Shown: piece after piece, positions 1 through 9,423 of the stretch | Position numbering within the stretch: position 1 is the stretch's first letter | Layout: each line of letters opens with the position of its first letter | Assembly (NCBI RefSeq): GCF_032854445.1 | Contig: NC_088305.1 | Location: 25,318,628 to 25,382,627 of the forward strand | DNA length: 64,000 bases | Direction: 5' to 3' | Source: Liolophura sinensis | Lineage: Eukaryota; Mollusca; Polyplacophora; Chitonida; Chitonidae | Notes under the pieces: model-generated | What the model saw: the letters and a program-made list of their open reading frames with translations, nothing else | The model's database searches: none | Told to the model about the DNA's origin: nothing | Position numbers and translations under genes: made by a program

Positions 1-371
1 ACAGTTCGCAACTTCAGTCGATTCAGGAGTCTCAAGAATATTTCACTCATACGACGGTGGCCAGCATTATTTAGCTAACTGGAAGCCTGCATGGTTTCCT
101 TCATGCAGCCATATTAAACCTGACCTCCATGCAGCCGCCATAAAAGTGAAATATTCACGATTATTATAAGTCGTGAAACGCCTATCAACTGAAAGGTTAT
201 ACATCAAAATTCTTTGTCTCAGTTGCTCTTTGATTGCAACTGTTTATATATCCAACATGACGAATAGGCCTATATCAACACCTTGCCCATTGCAAAGCCG
301 AATTAGACACGTAGTGAAGCCAGAGGTTATATGGATTTGATTTCTTTTTTTATTTTTCAGAGCTGAATTTC

Positions 372-515
372 ACAGCTGAAATATGTACAGAATGTTAATA
401 TTCATATATATATATATATATATATATATTAACATTCTGTACATATTTCAGTATACGTATAGAAGACTTTTTACGGCCCGAAAATTTGCTCTACAGCTGA
501 AATATGTACAGAATG

Positions 516-594
<79 letters not shown>

Positions 595-616
595 AAAAAG
601 TCTTCTATACGTATAC
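372..616. repeat. AT microsatellites inside nested inverted repeats
   Basis: A 28-bp segment containing CTGAAATATGTACAGAATG occurs at 372-399 and again at 493-520, and its inverse is at 428-451, facing the first copy across an (AT) loop. A second segment, GTATACGTATAGAAGACTTT (from 451), recurs inverted at about 592-616 after a 70-bp (AT)n. The whole can fold into large AT-looped hairpins. Confidence 0.75.
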
Positions 617-825
617 TGAGTATGTATATAGGCCTATAGGCGTATACGTAAAGTTCCTCTTGAAAGAGACATCAATAATCGCAACGGCCGATTTCCAAAA
701 TGACGTTTAACACAAAACCACTTAAGAACTAAGAAAGTAGCATATATATGAAGACCGAAATTAGGGCGGAATCATGCAAAGAGACGCAGTCATCAGTTTT
801 CAATGATGTCAGAAAGACGAAAGGC

Positions 826-1025
826 NNNNNNNNNNNNNNNNNNNNNNNNNNNNNNNNNNNNNNNNNNNNNNNNNNNNNNNNNNNNNNNNNNNNNNNNNNN
901 NNNNNNNNNNNNNNNNNNNNNNNNNNNNNNNNNNNNNNNNNNNNNNNNNNNNNNNNNNNNNNNNNNNNNNNNNNNNNNNNNNNNNNNNNNNNNNNNNNNN
1001 NNNNNNNNNNNNNNNNNNNNNNNNN
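826..1025. other. Assembly gap of 200 N with overlapping flanks
   Basis: The 32 bases before the gap (794-825) and the 32 after it (1026-1057) are the same except for one base. The gap is therefore probably an unmerged contig overlap or a collapsed tandem repeat, not 200 missing bases. Confidence 0.85.
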
Positions 1026-1379
1026 CAGTTTTCAAAGATGTCAGAAAGACGAAAGGCGAATGAGTGATATCAGTATTCAGGTCGTGTACGATGCTAGTAT
1101 ATATATGTTGTCGATAATAGTTGCTGAGTTGCGCTTTGATTGCAACTGTTCATATATTCAGTGTGGCGACTTAATTCTACACGATGATTAAACAACCCCT
1201 AGCCCCGAGTTACGCTGGATTAGGAACAATTATGAAGAGTGCTAATACCGTTCTTCAGTGAACAGTATGCATGTATATATCGCTTTAAATCTGGCTGATT
1301 ACATCACCAATTTTGTTCAATTTATCGAAAGACAGTTATACTCCGGTTCAAAATCTTTATAATACATATTTTACATGCA

Positions 1380-1658
1380 CGCCCTCTGGTTTTCAGGTCC
1401 TAATTTTAAGTGCGGCCGATCGTAGACGCGAGCATTTTGGCGGGAAAAGTTTGTGGACGAAGTGAGGGAAAATAGTTTTTAAGTTGTGTTTGCTGATATG
1501 CTAAACGAGTCTAGTTGATAAGATATGTCCCTTAACGTAAATTCATGACAGGAAAAGACAGTAGTAATTCATAAAACGATTATTTCGAACAGCGCATGCG
1601 AAAGGTAGTTGAAGAATGTAACTCTCTGTATCGATCCACACGAAGTGTTGGGAGAGTT
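1380..1658 (+). promoter_or_regulatory. CpG-rich promoter-like segment with E2F- and NRF1-type motifs
   Basis: This stretch is visibly richer in CpG than the AT-rich surroundings. It holds TTTTGGCGGGAAAA (1435-1448), a near-perfect E2F/DP site, and AGCGCATGCG (1591-1600), close to the NRF1 palindrome. Both motif types are typical of TATA-less animal promoters. It lies immediately upstream of a segment ending in a strong splice donor (1694/1695) and upstream of the + strand exons at 7931 and 23217, so I infer it is the promoter of that gene. The start site cannot be placed, and a divergent promoter is possible because both motifs are common in bidirectional promoters. Confidence 0.45.
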
Positions 1659-1694
1659 ATGGAGAAGAACTGCTTCGAACGTGTCGGATCGACG
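1600..1694 (+). other. Putative 5' leader exon (start approximate)
   Basis: The segment ends at GACG|GTAAGC, a good donor, directly after the CpG-rich promoter-like block. An ATG at 1659 opens 12 codons (MEKNCFERVGST) to the donor in phase 0. Joined to the exon at 7931 this frame would stop after six more codons (GMVLTR*). The ATG is therefore more likely an upstream ORF in a leader, and the main start is at 8202. The 5' end is not visible. The call rests on the donor and the promoter context only. Confidence 0.35.
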
Positions 1695-2467
1695 GTAAGC
1701 CACATTTTCCACATCTTCACACGCGCATTAATTCTTGTCTAGCGTAAATCGATGTAAACCGAGTGATCCCCATAATCAGCTAACCTGTTCTGAGTCTCGC
1801 CGAACCAAAAACGATCCATAACAACCACAAATTCACGTGATTGAGCCCAGAAAAAATTCAGGTCGTTCAAGGGAGATAATCCCAATGGTACCTTTTTAGT
1901 AACACTAGGCAAGTCTAGTCGTCCATGTCAGAAATATAAAATGTGAAGGCAGCACATTTAACATTCTAGAATTACCTACATGTACACGCTCGCATAATGT
2001 TTCATAATGTCATACAACTATGCATTTAGCCCTGGATGACGACGTTATTATGTTATAGCGTTGTTGTCAGTCTGTTCGTCCACGTTCGTGTCTGGTCTAT
2101 ATCTCCAGATATAGGAAAACCCTAACAATGTTTTAAATGTGCAGTTTTGGTTTTTCGTGGATACATAGTCTGACGTTTGGTTTGGCAAAAGTTTGTTTGG
2201 CCAAGGATGGCCCCAAACCAACATCAGAGTGCGCTCCATTTAAAAACCTGATGCAGTTACCTGCCCTTGTCAAATATTTCGAGGTTGTGAGTACAGCCAT
2301 ACGCTTTGAGCATCACCCGGGAATCTCGGACCCATCCGGACATGAAAAGGACATATCGACGTCGTGGTCATGATAAATCGACTGCAAACTCATATCCGTG
2401 GAGACATATTTGATAGACAATTTTTGTCTTAAACTAATAATAACTAAAAATGATAATACTGTGATAC

Positions 2468-3511
2468 ATTACCCAATATTTATCTGTAATGGTGATACTG
2501 TGACCTCCTGACAATATGTTTAGATTTTGTTTTGACTGCAAACAATATGTGATGGAAACTTTAAACAACTGAACAGGACATAAATTATAACTGACAAACT
2601 CGTATATGGTCAGGTTTAAAATGCGATATTGATTCATAACCTACTTAAAGGAAAGTTTATTTAGAATAAATGAAAAAAATTGCTAACAAAATTCATGGAA
2701 AGTTTCACCATGTAGAATGGCCCTGCTGTACAAACTAGGACAAAAGGCTGATTGGTTGCTGAATACCCATGTGAGTTGTATAATGGCCCTGCTGTGCAAA
2801 CTAGGACAAAAGGCTGATTGTTTGCTGAATACCCGTGTGAGTTGTATAATGGCCCTGCTGTACAAACTAGGACAAAAGGCTGATTGGTTGCTGAATACCC
2901 ATGTGAGTTGTATAATGACCCTGCTGTACAAACTAGGACAAAAGGCTGATTGGTTGCTGAATACACATGTGAGTTGTATAATGGCCCTGCTGTACAAACT
3001 AGGACAAAAGGCTGATTGGTTTCTGAATACCCATGTGAGTTGTATAATGGCCCTGGCTGTACAAACTAGGACAAAAGGCTGATTGGTTGCTGAATACCCA
3101 TGTGAGTTCTATAATGGCCCTGCTGTTCAAACTAGGACAAAAGGCTGATTGGTTGCTGAATACCCATGTGAGTTGTATAATGGCCCTGCTGTGCAAACTA
3201 GGACAAAAGGCTGATTGGTTGCTGAACACCCATGTGAGTTGTATAATGGCCCTGGCTGTACAAACTAGGACAAAAGGCTGATTGGTTGCTGAATACCCAT
3301 GTGAGTTGTATAATGGCCCTGCTGTGCAAACTAGGACAAAAGGCTGATTGTTTGCTGAATACCCATGTGAGTTGTATAATGGCCCTGCTGTACAAACTAG
3401 GACAAAAGGCTGATTGGTTGCTGAACACCCATGTGAGTTGTATAATGGCCCTGGCTGTACAAACTAGGACAAAAGGCTGATTGGTTGCTGAATACCCATG
3501 TGAGTTGTATA
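2468..3511. repeat. 66-bp tandem array, first block, with 249-bp leader
   Basis: From 2717 about 12 copies of a 66-67-bp unit (typical text ATGGCCCTGCTGTACAAACT) run to 3511. Because 66 is divisible by three, frames stay open on both strands. The preceding 249 bases (2468-2716) are repeated almost exactly at 3512-3760, a period of 1044 bp, so leader and array were duplicated together. Some units carry an extra G that shifts the frame. Confidence 0.9.
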
Positions 3512-4290
3512 ATTACCCAATATTTATCTGTAATGGTGATACTGTGACCTCCTGACAATATGTTTAAATTTTGTTTTGACTGCAAACAATATGTGATGGA
3601 AACTTTAAACAACTGAACAGGACATAAATTATAACTGACAAACTCGTATATGGTCAGGTTTAAAATGCGATATTGATTCATAACCTACTTAAAGGAAAGT
3701 TTATTTAGAATAAATGAAAAAAATTGCTAACAGAATTCATGGAAAGTTTCACCATGTAGAATGGCCCTGCTGTATAAACTAGGCCAAACGGCTGATTGGT
3801 TGCTGAATACCCATGTGAGTTGTATAATGGCCCTGCTGTACAAACTAGAACAAAGGGCTGATTGGTTGCTGAATGCCTGTGTGAGTTGTATAATGGCCCT
3901 GCTGTACAAACTAGGACAAAAGGCTGAATACCCATGTGAGTTGTATAATGGCCCTGGCTGTACAAACTAGGACAAAAGGCTGAATACCCATGTGAGTTGT
4001 ATAATGGCCCTGGCTGTACAAACTAGGACAAAAGGCTGATTGGTTGCTGAATACCCATGTGAGTTGTATAATGGCCCTGCTGTACAAACTAGAACAAAGG
4101 GCTGATTGGTTGCTGAATGCCCGTGTGAGTTGTATAATGGCCCTGCTGTACAAACTAGGACAAAAGGCTGAATACCCATGTGCGTTGTATAATGGCCCTG
4201 GCTGTACAAACTAGGACAAAAGGCTGAATACCCATGTGAGTTGTATAATGGCCCTGGCTGTACAAACTAGGACAAAAGGCTGAATAACTT
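3512..4290. repeat. 66-bp tandem array, second block, with duplicated leader
   Basis: The leader copy at 3512-3760 is followed by about nine units. Several are shortened to about 55 bp by loss of the 'ATTGGTTGCTG' part. The leader matches the first copy with only a few substitutions over 249 bp, so the duplication is recent. Confidence 0.88.
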
Positions 4291-4721
4291 GATTTGATTT
4301 GCCACCATTGTGGCACCATAATTAGCTTAGATAGTGTATGCCTGTTTTCACAGATTGTATCAAACCTCAGCTGTGTTTACACCAGGCACTAGGGGTGTTT
4401 AGAACAATCACTTTAACTGACCATCTGTTTAAGAACCCCTCTCCCCCAACCCATCTCCCTAGGGTCATTACTTGACCATCAGCTGTGAGGCAATAATAGA
4501 GTAGCTTTCATCACCTATTACCTCACCCAAACAGAGTTTTAACTGCACAGTAATAAAGTGATGACAGTTACTCTTACCCCATCCCCTCCTGGACCACCCT
4601 CCTTCCTGGTCTAGGTTATTTTAAGTTTTCAAGGCCAGTCTAATCCATGGGTGCGGTTCACATATACATATAATCTAAAAGGCTATTGCTCAAACAAAAT
4701 AATTACAGCCACAGTCTAATG

Positions 4722-4942
4722 TACATTGATTCTGCAGCCTTTTCGCACGATTGCAAGGTGTGTATTCAAACACATTCTGAAGGAATTAATCTGTGTTGAC
4801 CGATGAAATTATACGTTGTGTGAAGCCCGGAAATTGGCCAATCCAAGCAACATAGTTTGGTCTCCAAAATTGGAAGGGAAATGTCCATAAATTGCACTGG
4901 AAATTGCTCTTTCATATACACAAATGTCGAGGAATTAGAGTA
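4722..4942 (+). mobile_element. TIR element family A, copy 1
   Basis: About 220 bp, with ends related to TAATTCTTCAACCTTTTCGC in inverted orientation and an internal block shared with nine other copies (features include TTTGTGAAGCCC, GGCCAATCCAA and GTAGTTTTGTCTCCAAAAT). There is no coding capacity. It is a non-autonomous MITE-like element. The 5' end is diverged here. Confidence 0.7.
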
Positions 4943-5403
4943 TGTTTATTTGGCTTTATTGAATGTTTGGGTGGTCAGACCCATACTCCACAACAGCGTA
5001 TGCACTGATTTCTTCAGTTTTGCTTTACCTCACTGCCATCAATAGACTAGCGTGACCTATAGAGCCTGTTAGACGCACATAGGCTTGTTTAGGCTTAGCC
5101 TCATCACTTGTGTCCTCTCGCGGAACTATTTATTCAGCATCCGTCAATAAAATTGTTTTAGGTGTGGGTTAGAATCGTGTTGCGCATACTCTGGATAAAG
5201 AGAATGCATATGTTTAAAGTGCTGTAGGAGACGTGGGTTGAGACGGAGTGCTTGTGTTTTCTGACATCACTTCCTGCCTCGTCACTGTGACCTCAGTGAC
5301 ATCAGCGCTGTTCAAGATTTCTGTACAAAATTTGCTGTTGGCGGCAGTGATGTAAAGAGAAAGCTGTAGAGAACGCCACATGTGCTGTCAAGGAGTATGG
5401 CCA

Positions 5404-5580
5404 GTACTAAAGAATATTTCACTTATACGACGGCGGCCAGCATTATGGTGGGTGGAAACTGGTCAGAGCCCGGGGGAAACCCACAACCATCCGCAGGTTG
5501 CCGACAGACCTTCCCACGTACGGCCGGAGAGAAATCCAGCATTTGCTGGACTTGAACTCACAGCGACCACATTGGTGGGC
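5404..5580 (-). mobile_element. tRNA-derived SINE family 1, 5'-truncated
   Basis: Reads inversely from AAGAATATTTCACTTATACG through CCATCCGCAGGTTGCC to GAACTCACAGCGACCACATT. The tail AAAT repeats and the promoter head are missing. Confidence 0.85.
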
Positions 5581-5877
5581 TATATTAAAGCTAACAAGTA
5601 AATTGAACAACAACATGATGGTTCATCAGTAGAAATGAAGGTTTCGTACAAAATATTTTTCAAAACACTGTATTTATCTCCAACCTGAAATGTTCATGTC
5701 ATGTTTATGTGTGTATATGTACATCGTTAACAGCAGAGTAGTAAACTTATGCACATGAGTAAGTACACAGTAGGTATATGATGTTAGGTTTTCAGCAAAA
5801 TAAAAAGTTACATGAAAGATTCAGGACAATACCCAATTAAAGATTCTGGCTATGTACAGCGGGGTCAAACAAAATTT

Positions 5878-5936
5878 CCGCTTAGTCTGACAGGAGGTCA
5901 AAAGGCCACAGGTTCAAATCCCAGTCAGACATATAT
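5878..5936 (+). mobile_element. tRNA-like fragment with pol III B-box
   Basis: TTAGTCTGACAGGAGGTCA and GGCCACAGGTTCAAATCCCA include the B-box GGTTCAAATCC. It shares GGTCAnAGGTTCAAATCC-type text with the end of the 85-bp array at 14224. Probably a SINE head of another family. Confidence 0.45.
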
Positions 5937-6689
5937 TTTCTAATTTTTATTTCTTTTTTTAGGAGTATTAATTTGTATTACGTTGAAATAAAGGACATGT
6001 TAAAGATGAAGAAAACTTAAAAACACGACACTATAGGCTGAAAAGAGCACATTTTTCCTATCCGCTGGAGCCTTCTGCATAACTTTGCGATTTTTCCTCG
6101 CCATACACGTAAAGCCTGAAAAGCTGGCATAAATTGCTGTGTCCATCGCGTCCGCCATCTTAAACACCCTGTAATTTATGCTGGGGGCGTGTTGCCTCTC
6201 AGCCAGTGAGAATTGTTAAAACTGCCAGCTTGTTTGTGTAAACTCGGAACCTACGTCCAAGATTCCGGTTTCAGATCATCAGGTGGAAAAGGAACTACTG
6301 TTCTCTACCTTCTGGGAAGAAGAGCTCTACCAGAAATGTATGAACTGCACTTCGGCAGTTTCCAACGTCAATTCTCTTCCTAACACAGAAGACTTCAGGA
6401 CTAGTTCTTAGGCAAAATGGAGTCACCCACAGCAGATTTTGTCCCTGACTTCAATTATAATTTATCAACTTGAGGTACATATGAGAATTTTTTTTATAGC
6501 ATGCACTTGCGAGGAAATGCATCCTGGTTTCAATGGTATTTGACTGATATTTAAATTTTCTTCTCCTGTAAGGGATGTTTTTCAATATGCTGTTGTCAAT
6601 GGTAGGTACGTCTGTACAACAGAGTTTTTAGATTTCCTCTAAATCTTCTTGTCTTATTATCCTTCATTTTTATTTATTTTTTGATCTGT

Positions 6690-6729
6690 GATTTATGCCG
6701 TATTCAAGAATATTTCACTTATAAGAAGG
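6690..6729 (-). mobile_element. SINE family 1 tail scrap
   Basis: TTATGCCGTATTCAAGAATA and TTTCACTTATAAGAAGG match the inverse SINE tail. A similar scrap (TCAAGAATATTTCACTCATA, ACGACGGTGGCCAGC) lies at 30-70 near the left edge of the window. Confidence 0.65.
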
Positions 6730-7413
6730 TAAACCTTGTAATGGTATTGTTTTTGAACAAGGCCTTCTTGACAGTAAGTGCTCAACGGTGTACATCAGTG
6801 ATAAAAGTTTGTGTAAGATGTCTTCCACCATTATAGCTTTCAAGTTTGTATATGTCAGGCATAGGGAAGTTGGCCAATAACTTGCCAAAGGTTAATGGTT
6901 TAACCCAGGCACTGGTGTCTTCCAGCCACAACTGTCATTCAATTTAAATGCCCTTGAGTATGACATTAGATCCTAGTAGAATATAATAAATAAGCAAACA
7001 AGTAAGTAAATAATAAAAAAAAACTTTTAGGGAGTTAAAGTGTTCCCTAGCTAAAGTGGTAGCTAGGGCACATCTGATAAACACTTGTTAGATGTTCATT
7101 TTAAAAGGTCCTTTCTTTCTTAGACATGTTTTTTCTTCTGTGTGTAAGTTTGTCCTGTACCACACATGTCCATATGTACAGCATGTGGGTAGCCTAGCTA
7201 ACCTACTTAAGCCTGGATTTGTGAATGCTGATAATTTAATTAATTACATTTCAAAAATATTGCTTACATCACACAAGTTTTTAAACTAGCATGGCCTTAC
7301 TGTATCTCAAAGCCTGTGTTTATGTAGACAGCAGTAGTTGTTAAAAACATGTGGCAATTGTCAGCCTTGAGGCTAGGGATGGTTGTGAAGTGATCCCTGT
7401 AAGCTGCTAGGGT

Positions 7414-7435
7414 GGGGGGGGGGGGGGGGGGGGGG
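7414..7435 (+). repeat. Poly(G) run of 22
   Basis: An uninterrupted G tract. Comparable runs occur at 24215-24232 (18 G) and 41883-41898 (16 G, preceded by GGGGGTGGGGGTGGGG). All three are on the + strand of the proposed gene and could form G-quadruplexes. They are also prone to sequencing error. Confidence 0.85.
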
Positions 7436-7950
7436 TACCATGAACAGGGAATAGGGATTGAGGGGATCTCCATTACCATAGAGCTACAACCCCTCCTCAT
7501 CCCTCCTGCAGCTGTACAAGGGGCAACAGTGGCTGGTTAAGGGGCATGTGCCCAGTTAGGGCTATTGACATGTGGACCCTTTCTCTGGACATACAAAGGT
7601 TAAGCTGTGTTAAGGTTTATAGAGAGTTAGTGGGCTAATTTATCAGCAGTGTTTGATAACAGCCGAGCTGTGTAGTTTGGCCTTCATACTTGTGTTTTGA
7701 GAAATTTATCATATCATCTTATGGAGGTTATGATACAGTTCTTCTTGTACATTGATCAGTTTAAGATCAGCAACATGAAAAGTCAACTTGGGTTTGCCAA
7801 AATTCTGTGCGCTTTTGAAAATTCGTATGTGATCTGCAAATGTATAAGCTGCAATATACATATGCACCAGCTATTGTTTCATGTCAGCTACCAATAACGC
7901 ATCTAACTCCCTGGTTTTTTTCTCCCACAGGGGATGGTCTTAACACGTTA

Positions 7951-8205
7951 ATGTCTTTACCGGGAAGGCTGTACATGTACATGGAGAATGCCGCCAGGAA
8001 AACTCCGCCACATCAATATTGTGACCAGCAACTGAATACTCCCCAACACCCCGCAAACCCCACTGACTGCAGCCACGACCCCATCCAGACTGGACGTCCT
8101 GAGCACCACGTGCTCCTCCGAGTCAGCTGCTGCACTGACTGCAGTCTGCTGCAGCCGACAGCTAAGCACTGGATGCGTCAGAGCAGCAGGTACTGTACAG
8201 GATGA
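7951..8205 (+). other. Upstream ORF overlapping the main start codon
   Basis: An 84-codon frame (MSLPGRLYMYMENAARK...) starts at 7951 and ends at TGA 8203-8205, sharing ATGA with the start at 8202. It spans most of the exon without a stop and is Cys/His/Pro-rich towards its end. It could be a regulatory uORF whose termination permits reinitiation at 8202, or chance openness in GC-rich sequence. No homology is apparent to me. Confidence 0.3.
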
Positions 8206-8283
8206 GGAGTTTACCATCCCCGAGTAAAATACCTGAACGACTGCGAGGCAAACTTAAACTCCCTGGCTCTCAGCCTCCGACAG
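8202..8283 (+). CDS. N-terminal coding segment of an unrecognised protein (coding exon 1)
   Basis: ATG at 8202 has A at -3 (AGGATGA), and an in-frame stop (TAA 8163-8165) upstream rules out an in-frame extension, so this start is preferred. It encodes 27 residues beginning MRSLPSPSKIPERLRGKL, then leaves one base (G) before the donor. The next exon (23217) needs exactly one base, so splicing gives an uninterrupted 96-residue N-terminus. The peptide is basic and rich in Pro, Ser and Leu, with no signal peptide or membrane segment, which suggests a disordered intracellular N-terminus. I do not recognise the family. The following intron is about 14.9 kb, much larger than the exons. Confidence 0.55.
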
Positions 8284-8631
8284 GTAAGTCGTTATACTCA
8301 TGCATGCACACCTGTATAAGTTGCCTGTATAAACTCCTCAGTGCTTTTTTAACCAGTGCATATCAGTATATACAGCTTCAGGCGTTTATATTTGATCGTT
8401 TGGTGTTTATTTAACAAGGCCCTTAATTTGTCCAACTCCAAACTTATCGGCCTGCTGTAGGCCTACATGTACTCAATGTAGTGGAAATCTTCTGTAATTC
8501 TTATATTTAGCACAGATATTGGTGCTGAAACCTAAAAATTACACTCCTCTGCCAGTTTTTTTTCATTAGATATGTTTCATTAGACGGAGTACCAGTGTGA
8601 TAAAAGAGAAATTCTGTATTCCTGTTACATT

Positions 8632-8853
8632 TACCCCAATTCCTCAGCATTTTCACGTGTGAAAGAGCAAATTTCAGTGCAATTTATGCACATTTTTATG
8701 TGATTTTGGAGACAAACCTATATAGGCTGGATTTAGGCCAGTGTCAGGGCTTTTCAAAACATATCATTTCATCAGTGTACACAGAATAATTCCCTCAGAA
8801 TATGTTTGAATAAACACCTTACAAATATGCAATAAGGTTGAAAAATTACAGTA
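8632..8853 (-). mobile_element. TIR element family A, copy 2
   Basis: Inverse orientation: starts CCCCAATTCCTCAGC and ends GGTTGAAAAATTACAGTA, with the conserved TTTTGGAGACAAA block inside. Roughly 220 bp, full length. Confidence 0.72.
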
Positions 8854-9165
8854 CAAGTTTATACCCTATTTCTTCTAATATTGGGAAGACCTGGTCTGCT
8901 CTCTTTAGCCAGTATACATTGTAGCAGTAGTATTTAGTTTCTTTTTTCTCACATGGTTAGACCATCTAATGAACAACATACTCATATCTTGACTTATCCA
9001 AAAGGCTGGTGAGGAAATGTAATATTCTGCTTTTAGCACAACTAGTATCTGTCCCAAAAGTGAGAAGAACTAGGGTATTAGCTATAAAAATAGCATACCC
9101 AGTGTTCCAAACAGAGTTTGTGTACATAATAATACTTTTACAGCAACTTCCCTTAAAGCTACACC

Positions 9166-9423
9166 TACTGTAAATCTTCAAGCTTTTCGACCTGGAAAGC
9201 ACTTTTTTCAGTGAAATTTATGCCTACAATTATTGTAAAAATGATATCAAAATGCCTTTTTTTTGTGTCTCTAAAGATGCAAGATTCACAAAACTGGGCA
9301 GATTATTTCTGCAAACCCTTTACTTGTGGTACATACACATTGTAAATGTGGTTCTCTGGGAATGTTTCAAAATACTGGTTATTACAGAGTAATACTGGTT
9401 GAAAAGGTTGAAGAATTAGGGTA
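9166..9423 (+). mobile_element. TIR element family B, copy 1
   Basis: Begins TACTGTAAATCTTCAAGC and ends GAAAAGGTTGAAGAATTAGG, so its ends are those of family A, but the interior is different (blocks TCACTAAAGATGCAAG-like, CAGATTATTTCT, TTTCAAAATA). About 255 bp and non-coding. Confidence 0.65.

Larger units (their letters stand above)
1695..7930 (+). other. Putative first intron (6.2 kb)
   Basis: It runs from the donor at 1695 to the CCCACAG acceptor ending at 7930. It contains the 66-bp tandem arrays (2717-4290), one TIR element (4722-4942), a truncated SINE (5404-5580), a tRNA-like B-box fragment (about 5880-5935), a SINE-tail scrap (6690-6729) and a run of 22 G (7414-7435). In 4300-4720, 4945-5400 and 5940-7410 I see no gene or clear repeat apart from short A/T-rich tracts. 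Confidence 0.35.
7931..8283 (+). other. Exon containing the likely translation start
   Basis: The acceptor is a pyrimidine tract followed by CCCACAG|G (7930/7931). The donor is ACAG|GTAAGT (8283/8284). The exon is GC-rich compared with both flanks. The first 271 bases would be 5' leader. The leader holds a second long open frame (ATG 7951 to stop 8203-8205) whose stop overlaps the main start as ATGA. An exon with good signals at both ends and a coding frame that joins in phase to the exon at 23217 is good evidence of a real gene. Confidence 0.6.

Noticed and set aside
748-1191. ORF spanning the first N run
   Set aside because: It exists only because N codons were read as open, and the gap length is arbitrary. 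The same applies to the ORFs across 36571-36770.
2661-4209. Protein-like repeats such as MALLYKLGQKADWLLNTHVS
   Set aside because: The 66-bp satellite is open on both strands, and units with an extra G break the frame repeatedly.
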